A DNA stretch of 64,000 nucleotides from Sisyra terminalis (taxonomy: Eukaryota; Arthropoda; Insecta; Neuroptera; Sisyridae): NCBI GenBank assembly GCA_958496175.1, contig OY292274.1:1612001-1676000 (forward strand). The letters are read 5' to 3'. The position numbers and the translations under genes are program-made. Shown here in pieces: positions 25,330 through 35,490 of this stretch. The number at the start of each line of letters is the position of its first letter. Positions within the stretch are counted from its first letter, which is position 1. The notes beneath the pieces were generated by a model. That model saw only the letters and a list, made by a program, of their open reading frames with translations, was not told the DNA's origin and ran no database searches.

Positions 25330-25922
25330 AAAGTATAATATTAAAAAAACATACTAAAAAATCCTGCTTATTTTTACTTTTATAATTCCTGCTTAAAATT
25401 TAGGAAAAAAAATTTCCGGATGACAATTTTATATCAAAAGTAGCAAAATATGAAAAATTTAAGGTTTTTCCAAATAAAAAAAGAAAAGACCGAAGCGTTT
25501 TTATAAAAAAAATAAAAATATTGGCACATTAGATTTTAGTCCTTTTACTGCCTAGCGCAAATTCAGTTTCCTGCTTGGTAAAATTCTTCTCTCCAACGTC
25601 GTGTATCCCTAGCAAGGTTCTTCAAACAGTAGTTCATTGCTCGTTTCAATAATCCCTGGATAATAATTTAATTTATTTCCTTTTTGGGAGCTTAAAGTTT
25701 ATTTTCTACATCAATTATTATCATACTAAATGTAAGTTATAATGCACCCAAGAAATATTCAATCGATTCATTCAATGTTTAAAAGAATGGGATATGAAAT
25801 AGCCATTAAAAAAAGCCTGAATTCAATTTTTTAGTAAAGTTACAAATTTTGAAAAAATTGCATGGGGTCGAGTTGAAAAGTGGTTTATTTCATTTAAAAT
25901 GATTTTAATTCGTTTTAAAAAG

Positions 25923-26810
25923 TTCAATAAGAGCGCAAGATTTCAGTGTTCAATAAAACATGTTTTTTTGTAGCAAAGTATTGAAATATTTATTGATTTA
26001 GAAAATATACATTTGGGAATTATGTATGAAACAAATTTTTTTAATGGCCACCATGGCTTTGCTGGCATTTGCATACCCTTTTGACGAAATTTTCAATAAC
26101 GTTATTAAAACGGTATTTCATTGATACAGCGTCTAATTTCGGCTTTCAATGCTTCGATGGTTGCAGGCTTATTGGCATAAAGCTGTAACTTCATATAATT
26201 CCATAGCCAGAAATCTAAAGGCGTTAAATAGCAAGAGCGTAGAGGTCAATTCTGGTCACCAAATTGGGAAATGACACGACCAGGAGCAAAATCGTGCAAG
26301 ATCGTCGATGTTTCACGGGCGATATGATATGTGGTACCGTCCTGCTGAAACCACATGCCGTCAAGATCAATAGCTTCCAAATGAGGCACAAGAAACTGTT
26401 ATTATATCACGATAATGTTCGCCATTCACCGTTACTGCATTACCTTCTTCGTTTTCGAAGAAAAACGATTCAATTATTCCTCCAGACCACAATGCACATC
26501 ATACAGTGACCCAGTGTGGATGCATTGCTTTCTGATGAATTATTCGTGGATTTTCTAAGCCCCAAATGCGACAGTTTTGCCTATTCACGAAGCCATCGAG
26601 GTAAAAATGGCCTCATTACTGAAAATGATTTTGTTTGCAATATCAGCTGGTTGCTCAAGAATCCAATTAGTGATCTCTCTTCGCTGTTCATGGTCTACTA
26701 TTTCATGTTTACTAACTCCCATTGGCTACTTTCGATTTGTCATGTCATAATCATGAGACATTATGACCGTCAAACATGGTGCGTAATTCACATCTTGCGC
26801 TCTTATTGAA
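25923..26810 (-). pseudogene. Mariner-superfamily (DD41D-type) transposase pseudogene with its inverted repeats
   Basis: Identical 19-bp inverted ends TTCAATAAGAGCGCAAGAT lie at 25923-25941 and 26792-26810. On the minus strand the transposase reads IIFSNEAIF, where the first catalytic Asp (FSDE) is Asn. Then comes WFQQDGTTYHIARET with the second Asp, GRVISQFGDQN, a stop where Trp is expected, and LTPLDFWLW with the third Asp. Counting between the second and third Asp gives 41 residues, the DD41D arrangement reported for rosa-like mariners. The C-terminal ANKPATIEAL segment is also typical. The DNA-binding N-terminus is missing and there are further stops and shifts, so the element is dead. 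Confidence 0.85.
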
Positions 26811-28718
26811 ACACCCTTTACTAGAAATATCTTATGTGACGTTTTTATTTTGGTTTATGTCACAATTTTAGAAATCGCTCCGACCACCATAGTAGATGTT
26901 ATAAATGATTACGGAAATGCTTAATTATAGTACAGTATATAGTATCTGCAAATAAAGTGTAATAATGACAATATAAAATCAAAGCTTACGTAATGGAAAG
27001 CTTTTATGCACAAAGACTAATATATTTGAATAGTTTATTTTTTTGCAGCAATTTAATATAATGCAAGAAGAATATAAAACTACTAGCTGGTCATTAATCT
27101 GCGTGATATACTTAATTATACTCTTAATGAGCAAATTATTAAAAAAACAATCTTGAAGCAAAAATTCGCAAACGATGATAATTAAAATTTAAATTAAAAA
27201 TCATACTTAGAAAACCATAGTTCATAAAGATGATTCAATAAATCAATCATCACTTATCAACTTTCAAACTTGAAACGTACCCATGTTTTATTTTTTTGTA
27301 GTTTATTATTGCAAATATTTGTTGTACACGTTAGCAACCCCTTGTAATAAGGTCGTCTTTTTGATAAAGCGTATAAATAGAAAAAAAATACTTGGTGGAT
27401 GCTGTTTCGCCCCATGACGCGTGCTTCAATTGATGAGATCAAATTGCATCCCATCCAAAGCGACTATTGTAATCGTCTCGACTATTGCGTTGCTCGTCTC
27501 ATTTCCAAAACCATTCCAGTTGTATTACAAAGAAAAGCGACCAGCCGAACAATATAATGATGTTTTGTATTTTAAAACATTTATCAGATTGTACATTGGA
27601 AATAAGTATTTTACATTTGTTTGATTGTTTGGGGGGTTTTTTTAGACAACCCTTAGTTTCGACTTGTCTTGTATCTTATTTCGTGAAAATCAGATACTAA
27701 ATACCCTAAAGACTATATGAAAAAAATCAATATTTTTTACGTTTTTTATCATTTTCTTTTCTTTTTACCTGCATCAGACCGGATTATTTTTCACGGAAAA
27801 CTAAAATTTTATTAATATAGTAAAGGATCTAGGATAGAGCTAGCGTTGTTCTTTATCTGCATTAGTAATCATATTTCGTCGAGGACAATAGCGAAACCCA
27901 AGGGAGCGCACCCTCTTACCAAGCAACCGCAACCGCAATCAAATACAGCTTGTAATATTCACCGGTTCTATACCATTTGATTTTTATGTTTTCCAATCTT
28001 TTTAATTTTTCCCTTTAATTTTCCCGATGATTTTGAACCGAGAATTAGCAAAACTCAATTGAGCGAAAGGTTTTTACATAGTGGTTTTATTTTTCGCGAA
28101 ATACATTACAGAGTGGTTTTTTTTTACAGCGACTAGAAGGGGGTTGAATAGAAGCGTCGCGACGTATGACACGACCCACCCTTGCCGACAATGTCCTAAT
28201 CACAGACCACACAGGGCGGCCGCAAAATCTACTCGGGTCTCTCACCCCGTGGTTCACACATCTGTGATGTTCGAATTAATAACCATCTTCAATCACTTTG
28301 ATAGAAAAGTCCGCATAATATTCATCATCCACCCCGAGACCAAATGTTCCGTACTTGAACTAATTATTTTCTTCATTCGTATTGTTGTCATTATTTTTAT
28401 TGTTATTTACGAATGGTGATGATTATTGATTTTTAACTGATGAAATATGATGTTTGATATTAAACACACCGTGTATTTACTAGACAGTTTTTGATTATAT
28501 ACATTGGTGGAATATCTACATGAAATAATAACATATTTCCTATTTCAAACTTAAAAATAAAGTCACTATATCGCCCAGGTCTCTGCTATCTTTTTGTTAA
28601 TACAATAGACTTTTGCTAAGTGAAATTTCAAAGAAAAACAATATCAAATTTGGGTTGGAGAAATATGAAGCTTTAAATTGAACGTCAATTCAATTCAACT
28701 TATAAACCTCATGACGTA
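26811..28718. other. Non-genic stretch
   Basis: No gene recognised. A patch richer in G+C at about 28130-28260 lies within a 112-residue open frame (28081-28419) that has no motif I know. Without a homologue it cannot be called a gene. Confidence 0.45.
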
Positions 28719-29632
28719 GGGGAGACTGGGTACAAAAGTAACGGCGGGTCGAAAGTAACAAATGCTTTCTAAGTTTATCCAATGGGCGAACTCCGCTTTG
28801 CTGCCATCAGGTGATAGCCTAGAGCACCCCCCTCAATCGCATTGAGTCGACGCCTGCCCAGTGTGTTGTTAGGTTATATAATAGGACGTAATGTGTTTTA
28901 ACGAGCCAAAAGTAAGTTTGTCGACGTTTTCTTATTGTTTACATAGTCGTAAAAGAATCAAAGCAATTCGAATGTTTGCATATCCATTCTTGATTAGATA
29001 AATTTTACATTGTTTAAATTCATTTTTGTCTAGCACGTTCCATTTTAAAGTTATGTTATACGTCTTATTAAAAGTGAGAATGGTACAAAAGTAACATAGC
29101 CCCCTAGGGTACAAAAGTAATATGTTGCTTTTGTCCTCGTAATTGTTTTATTACTAACATCATATTTTTATGGATATCTACTTCAATAGAATGGTTTTCG
29201 ATACATTTTCGTGTCGGTAGTTCTTCATGCAGTAGTTTTTATGGGTTGTCGCTGAATTCTGTTGATTCATTTCCTTAAAATATAAATTGTTTGAGTATTT
29301 AAAATGCTGAATTTGATTTATATCATTAATATAAAGTCTTTAAATAAGTAATTTGTTGATTTAACTTGTACTATGTTTTCATTAGCAACCCTTAGCAGTC
29401 TTGTTACTTTCGACCACGTAGGCGGGTCGAAAGTAACAATTTTTGAAACTGACAATTTTTTTTAACTCTGTGTTATTCATATAAAACACACCATAATTTA
29501 ATAAATCAAGTTACTGTTGTGAAGAACATAAACTAAATTTATATGTGATTATATTCATTTCATGGCAATAATAACATCCAGCCAGAAATCAAGGTAAAAG
29601 TACAAATTGTTACTTTTGTACCCGGTCTGCCC
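28719..29632. mobile_element. 914-bp TIR element (MITE), copy A
   Basis: It is bounded by TA at 28717-28718 and 29633-29634. Its ends are GGGGAGACTGGGTACAAAAG and, in complement, GGGCAGACCGGGTACAAAAG. It is nearly identical to 49654-50559. GGTACAAAAGTAA or GGGTCGAAAGTAAC recurs in both orientations (28728, 28746, about 29068, 29107, 29398 reversed, 29425, 29609 reversed), the pattern of iterated binding sites. No transposase is present. The TA flanks suggest Tc1/mariner-type mobilisation, but the superfamily is not proven. A 60-residue open frame at 28932-29114 is conserved between copies only because the DNA is. Confidence 0.82.
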
Positions 29633-31520
29633 TATACAACATTAAATTCGAATTAAAGAGACGAACTTCAATAATAATTTTCGAATTACAGAAGCTATAG
29701 TAAAGTTATTTGTCACTTACAGGGGTTTATCTCTTCTGAGCAAATTCCAAATGCTAAATAGTTAGCAACGTAAGTTATAGAATTAAGTTGATTTTTTTTC
29801 AATTTTTTTTAATACACATAAGTGGAATTTCACAGGAAAACAATATCAAATTTGGGTTGGAGAAGTATGAAGCTTTAAATTGAACGTCGATTCAATTCAA
29901 CCTATAAAGCTCATGACATACACAACATATAATTCGAATTAAAGAGATGAACTTCAATAATATTTTTCGAATGACAGAAGCTACAGTCAAGTTATTTTTC
30001 ACTTACAGAGTAAGTGAAAAATAGTTAGCAACGTAAGTTATAGAACTGAAGTTATTTTTTTTCATATTTTTTTATTTCACATTATTACTTCTAGAAATAC
30101 TACTGTATTATAATTTCAACAAATATTTGCCTTAAACTTTTAGCTAACCATTACTGCTCTCCATGCTGATATTTTGGTTACACTAAAGTTGTACGTTTTC
30201 TATGTTTTTTTTTCATGTAGGAAATCCGAATGTCGCATTTTATGGTTCTAATGTCATTTATTTAACATTAATTTACTGTTTTCTTAGTCCCTAGTATTTT
30301 TTGTGGATCGGAATTTAAGGCCTTTCGGCGATTAGGATATACTTTATTTCGTTCAAAAATTATGTCAAAGTTTTTTTTTTATATAAACCAAAGAGTTGTT
30401 TATATCGCATTCATTTTAAGTTGACAACTGGCAAATCAATCACTGAGTCTGTGTACTCGATAGACACTGGAAATGCTCGTGGAAAAATCCTAAACACTAT
30501 ACACCAACGAGTAATCGAGGAATTTACAAATAAGCGAACCAACGTTAAATGCGTTAAGTTGCTTGTTGACAAATTTTAATTTGTTTATATTTGTGTAAAA
30601 TGTTAAATAGTTGATATTGAATTGTATTGTCATGTAACTTTAAGTTTTTATTTCTCTAAAACGAATGCATTTAGCGAAATAAGACATATTTAAGAGGGAG
30701 ACTTGGTACACAGTAAAGTACATAATCTCAATTAAATAAAACGTTTTGTTTGTATTGATGTTGTGACGCAATTACCACGACCAGATGGTAAGGCACCCAA
30801 TTAAGATATTTATTTCTAGATGCATATAAAAGTATACAGCGGTATTTTTTGTAAATAAAAAAATCTGATGAGAACAGAATGTACCTTCCTTGTACTTCAG
30901 TGGATATTTTTGTTAAATTCGTGATCGGATTAAAGTTTTTTAGAACCAAAGCTAATTTGGGGAAGGAGGGTGAATAATCAAGTTTATTTCATTAAATCGT
31001 AACACATGAACCAATAGAAAAACACCTTGGATATTTTAATGCTTAACAATATATTAAAAAAATAGGGTAGGTGCGGGTAATAAAACCTGTCGATCAATAA
31101 GGCCTATGTAACAAAGATACAATTCAAAATGATCGATATCTCGTAAGATTACACTTGCAGGTAGCTAAAACTTATTGATAAAGCTTAAAATTTTTGGTAA
31201 GGTGTTAAATTGCTAAGTGCTATTATAGCAGCGACATTAATGAGAGGTGAAAGGTAATTACAAATAATAAAAAATCGTACGAATTAATCGGAAGTATTTT
31301 TTGTAATATTAAACTTAGATATTTTATAGATTTGAGAATTATTTTTCTTTTATTTCATGCACCTATGACATTCGATGTTAGAATACTACATCATGGCCCA
31401 ATTTTTTTTTTTTTTTGTTTTTCTTTACATGCATTATGGGTGGTTATTAAGGACAGCCAAAAACTTAATTGGTAAATACAAAGAAGAAAAAAATAATAAT
31501 GATTTCAATCCTCAAAACAT
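29633..31520. other. AT-rich non-genic stretch with a local duplication
   Basis: A segment just before the MITE (about 28620-28715) is repeated in diverged form after it at about 29820-29925 (shared string ATCAAATTTGGGTTGGAGAA). Next to each, a second pair of related blocks lies at about 29640-29780 and 29930-30060. The MITE thus lies within an older tandem duplication. No gene is seen from 30060 to 31520. Confidence 0.55.
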
Positions 31521-31543
31521 GGAGTATAGATACCAGGAGTCCG
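31521..31543 (+). repeat. 23-bp inverted repeat, left arm
   Basis: This sequence (it begins GGAGTATAGATACC) is found as a perfect reverse complement at 32300-32322. The pair encloses 756 bp that include the RTE-like LINE tail. It may mark the ends of an unrecognised element or a local inverted duplication. Confidence 0.7.
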
Positions 31544-31786
31544 AACGGAATAGGCTTTTTCACCAAATTCATGTACACAAAAACCGACCCAGAGCATAGT
31601 TCTCTTTTTTGTCACTTACAGCGCAAGGGTGCTTAACGTACCAAAGGCTTTAAGAAAATATTTAAATCTTGCAATGCATGATAGGAAATGTATCAAGATA
31701 TGGTGACGCCATTAGTTATTAAAAACACTTCCCGCGTAATGATTCAAACTCGTACTCTAAGAAGTGTTGCGTGCTCTACCGTTCTT

Positions 31787-32256
31787 CTTCTTAATCCATC
31801 ATCACTACCAATGTATGGCAATTAAAAAAATGGCTGTCACGTGGGGAGTTCCAGGTTTCTCAGAACCTGTTGGATGGTCCTTCTCCAGCGATTACGCTCT
31901 TTTGCCTGTCGCGTTGCGGACGCGGCACTCGAATCAACGAGCTTTTCCACCACTTCCGTCCAACGGGTTGGCGATCGCCCTCGTTTTCTTTTCCCTTCAG
32001 GTCGTCCTTGTACCATTAACTTTTCCATGGTCTCGTGGCGCGCGATATGTCCGAAAAACCTGAGAATTCGTCCATACGTCAGTGAAGAGAGTCTTTGGAC
32101 TAGCTTAACTTCGTTACAGACAGAGACATTAGTTCTTTTAGCCGTCCATGGGATCCGTAGCATTCTCCTCCAGACCCACATTTCGAAGGCATCAATTCGT
32201 CGCCGATCAACTGCACGGATAGTTCACGTTTCCGAAGCGTAGGAGAAGATAGGTCT
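31787..32256 (-). pseudogene. RTE-like LINE 3' fragment, copy 1
   Basis: On the minus strand a 114-residue frame (32181-31837) contains WVWRRMLRIPWTAKRTN, a basic KRKRGRSPTRW segment, and a stop. This is the familiar C-terminal tail of RTE-type endonuclease-reverse transcriptases in arthropods. The protein is identical to that at 56380-56724. Homology with copy 2 stops at 32256, so this copy is 5'-truncated and keeps only the tail and the short 3' end (AAGAAGAAG on the minus strand). The plus-strand frame at 31841-32242 is an antisense shadow. Confidence 0.85.
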
Positions 32257-32299
32257 ACCAGTACTGGACCCCAAATTTATGCCATTTTTTTAACATTTG

Positions 32300-32322
32300 C
32301 GGACTCCTGGTATCTATACTCC
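32300..32322 (-). repeat. 23-bp inverted repeat, right arm
   Basis: Perfect reverse complement of 31521-31543. It lies about 45 bp beyond the 5' break of the LINE fragment. Confidence 0.7.
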
Positions 32323-33289
32323 GTGCCTCAAAAGTAGAAGTAGGTACTAAGCATAATCAACCATAAGGCAATGCTGCAAATGTGGTAAGTTGTATTATGA
32401 GAAGTGCATTAGTTGCTCAGAGGATGATACAAAATTTTTGTGGTCCTTAATAATTTAAAACTGCTGTTTAACACTTGCATTAGTTTTTATTTCTAAGTCT
32501 TTTAGCATGATTAATGTATATCTATTATTATTGCTAGTAGTTACCAAATGTAAGAAGACTTTTTTGATCATTTATGTATCCTAAAGCATTAAGCCTTATT
32601 ATTCTACTATTGTATAATAAGAACTACGGACAAGATCTCTAAAAACCTTAACATTATGCGTTGTTATTTTATAGTAATTTATATATTGGTTTAATTAACA
32701 TCCAAATTTGTTAATTCGGACACATGATTTTCATTTCATTTCAAATTGCCCTTAGATATGCCTTATTACTCACCTACTATATGAACATTTTAAAAGTCTT
32801 TTTTTCTTCTGTTAATATTCGTATACTTGTGAATAATTTTTCATCCCCTGCTTTTGTAATTGATTTTTTGAATCTCGAATTCTAACAACGAAAAAAAAGA
32901 AAGAAAGAAAGGAGGAAGAGCCTTTCTACCTGAACATCGAATATCCTCTCTCTGTCACAATTCAACTCTATTACAACTCTAAAACCAATATTTATAATAT
33001 TCATGTTATCTATTTTCTTCTTCTATAAATATAAAATAAAGTCGTGTTAGTTATATTATTTATAACTGAAGAATAACTGAACCGATTTTCATGATCTATG
33101 ATTTGTTGGATTCATCACTCCTAGGTTAACAGAATAACTATTAGAATATCAGGAAAATTATGAATAAAATGCATTTTTAAATAAGTTAGTTTTATAAGTT
33201 GTATAAGTATGATATTTTTTTGAAAATAATTAATTAATAATAATTTTATAGCCAAAGTGACAAATTGTGCTATTTGAAGAAATAGAAAA
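32323..33289. other. AT-rich non-genic stretch
   Basis: Nothing recognisable apart from a short GAAA-rich simple tract near 32890-32920. Confidence 0.5.
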
Positions 33290-34206
33290 AAATAATTCAA
33301 CTGCGAAGCCGTAGCAATAATGAAATGCTTAGAAACAATCGGAAAAAAGCCACAAAAGAAACCGTCAGTCATTTATTCGGACTCACTCTCAACCCTTAAC
33401 GCTTTAAAAAATCGACATAATAAAAATAAAATAATAATTAACATACAAAAAAAAAATAGACCACATGCTCAAAAGCAATTACCAAATAAAGTTGATTTGG
33501 ATCCCCGGGCATCATGGGATAGATGGCAACGAGCAAGCTGATGAAGAGGCAAAAAGGGCAACCACCGAAGAACTGATCGATGATCACGAGCTGGAATTAG
33601 AAGACTGGAAGAGGTTAGTCAGGAGTAAAGTTCAAAAAACCTGGGACAGTATGTGGAGAAATACACCGCAAAAATTAGCTACGGTGAGGGACTCAGCCAC
33701 CCAAGAGAAATGCCCATCAGTAGCAACCAGGAAGGAGCAGACTACCATAACTAGGTTGCGTATTGGGCACACAAACCTGACACATATCCACTACATCAAT
33801 AAGGAACAAAAGCCAAAATGCAGTCATTGCGATCAAGATCTGACCGTTAAACATGTCCTGATAGAGTGTGGGACATACAATCGTCAGAGGAGCGCGACTG
33901 ACATGCCGACAACGATGAAAAAGTGACTCAATACAGAAGAAGGGATTAAAAAGACTATAGAATTCTTAAAAAAAAAAAAATTATTTGATACAATATAAAG
34001 TACAAAAACATACCTATAAGCCTAGTTTACTATTAGAATTTATTATTTTATTATCATTTAATAGAATTTGTTTATTATTATCATTTATTAGAATTGTTAA
34101 CTATTATTTATTAGAACTGAACATGTATTACCAATTGTAACATGTAAATTATTTCAGTCATTAATGACCAAGATGTTAAACAGTGACTTGAAATAAAAAA
34201 AAAAAA
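33290..34206 (+). pseudogene. 5'-truncated I/Jockey-type LINE with RNase H, zinc knuckle and poly(A) tail
   Basis: The sequence enters mid-protein with CEAVAIMKCLE, then IYSDSLSTLNALKN, which carries an RNase H catalytic Asp. After a frame change in an A run near 33448 it gives WIPGHHGIDGNEQADE, the RNase H His/Asp region. Then come TRLRIGHTNLTHIH and CSHCDQDLTVKHVLIEC, a CCHC-type C-terminal knuckle found in I- and Jockey-like LINEs. The frame stops at 33926. About 265 bp of 3' untranslated sequence follow, ending in AATAAA and an A run (about 34192-34206). The upstream reverse transcriptase is absent, as usual for truncated LINE insertions. No clear target duplication. Confidence 0.88.
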
Positions 34207-34248
34207 TCATTAATAACAATTTTTTTCTTAAATCAATCCATACTTGAT

Positions 34249-34519
34249 CAAGGGCGAATTTAAGGGGGGGCACGGGGGCACGTGCCTCCCCAGAGTATTT
34301 TTGTGCACTGTGGAGATTCCATAATAGTACATACTTAGAAGCAAATCAAATTATTAAAGTTGTGAAAATATATGAATAAAATAACAGAAAGAACATTAGT
34401 GAAACTCTTGTCTATTTCTGGCTGGAATTGCGAATTTTTTTCGTGATTCTTTTCACGCTCTTGCAAATGAAAGATGATATTGTGCCCCCCACCAGAAAAA
34501 AATACTGAATCCGCCCTTG
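34249..34519. mobile_element. 271-bp MITE, probably hAT-type
   Basis: The ends are CAAGGGCGAATTTAAGGGGG and, in complement, CAAGGGCGGATTCAGTA. The middle has GGGGGCACGTGCC and a complementary GTGCCCCCCACC near the right end. A partial relative lies at 12195-12305. I could not find a matching 8-bp duplication, so hAT assignment is tentative. Confidence 0.68.
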
Positions 34520-34639
34520 CCTGTGGTTTCGAAAAACGCAAAGCAATCGTTTCAATTTGACTTTTTATATATTGAATTTAAGTGTCTAATTTTTAGTATG
34601 TTTCTTATTCTGGGTGGCGGTTATTAATAAATCTCATTG

Positions 34640-34812
34640 TTAGAGTATCATTATGAACAATGCCGCAACCGAAAAGATCTAATGATTCCAGAACGTCAAT
34701 ACAATAATGTCGATCTTCGTAATATTATTCGTGCTGATATTTATAGAATTTTGACCGAAATGGTGATAGGATTTCAGGAATATTTTTTTTCATACCAAGT
34801 AAATGCGTAAAA
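34640..34812 (+). pseudogene. Possible LINE C-terminal fragment
   Basis: One uninterrupted frame reads EYHYEQCRNRK, a polar segment, RADIYRILTEMVIGFQEYF and a stop. It has the layout of the segment after the zinc knuckle in LINE ORF2 proteins (C...R, then a helical tail before the stop). The match is by pattern only. Confidence 0.35.
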
Positions 34813-34869
34813 AGTGTAAAGAGTAGTGAAAGTCGATAGAAATTATTTTAAATAGAACTAAACATTACA

Positions 34870-35490
34870 CAAAAATCACCAAAACTATTATGGGTACCAG
34901 GTCACAATGAAAGTCACTAGAGGATTGAGAAATTAATTAAAAATAATGCACATGTTTAAGCCTTTATTCGCCATTTTAAAATTTGAAAAAAGATCAATAT
35001 ATGTACAAAGAAATGGAAAGTGTACCAAAAGATGAGAAACTAATTCATCGAACAACTCTTAATGCATTACACATCATACGATGGCTTTAAGGCTATGGTT
35101 TACTCTATACTATAGCACAGAAAGGATAAAAATAGTTACCAGAATAAAATCGGGACATCATTGAAGTACAATAGTACTAATGCAGAAAAGTTGACCATCT
35201 TACTGACCTTAACTATGTGCTAAAGTGTCAAATGATAAAAAACAAATATTCTGTTTAAAGAACTATTGAAGAAAACAGGGAACATTTCTAGTAAGCATCT
35301 AGTCCCTGACTAATGAGAACTTTAGAAGCGAATTGGTCAAACGAACAATAAAATTTCGAGAGGTACAAATAATTAAAAATAAAATTGAGTTTAGAAATAT
35401 CAATGAATGTTTAAAAGCTTATAAATAAGTGAGATTTTATGAATTTTTGTGTGCATATGAATTTTAATACGCCCACTGTTCTTATAGATA
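34870..35490 (+). pseudogene. Degraded LINE 3' region (RNase H to C-terminus)
   Basis: KLLWVPGHNESH near 34890-34925 matches the RNase H WVPGH motif of LINEs. After frame changes, IVTRIKSGH appears near 35135-35160 and TNILFKELLKKTG near 35245-35285, in the order expected downstream of RNase H. The last part (about 35245-35500) is a diverged copy of 63545-63800. Stops and shifts are frequent, so this is an old remnant. Confidence 0.52.

Noticed and set aside
28081..28419. 112-residue open frame with a G+C-richer core
   Set aside because: No recognisable motif; hydrophobic tail comes from AT-rich sequence.
28932..29114. 60-residue frame conserved between 28.9 and 49.9 kb
   Set aside because: Conserved only because the whole MITE is duplicated; it overlaps the repeated motif array and shows no protein features.
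31841..32242. 133-residue plus-strand open frame (also at 56384-56785)
   Set aside because: Antisense of the RTE-like C-terminal tail, whose minus-strand translation has clear family motifs.
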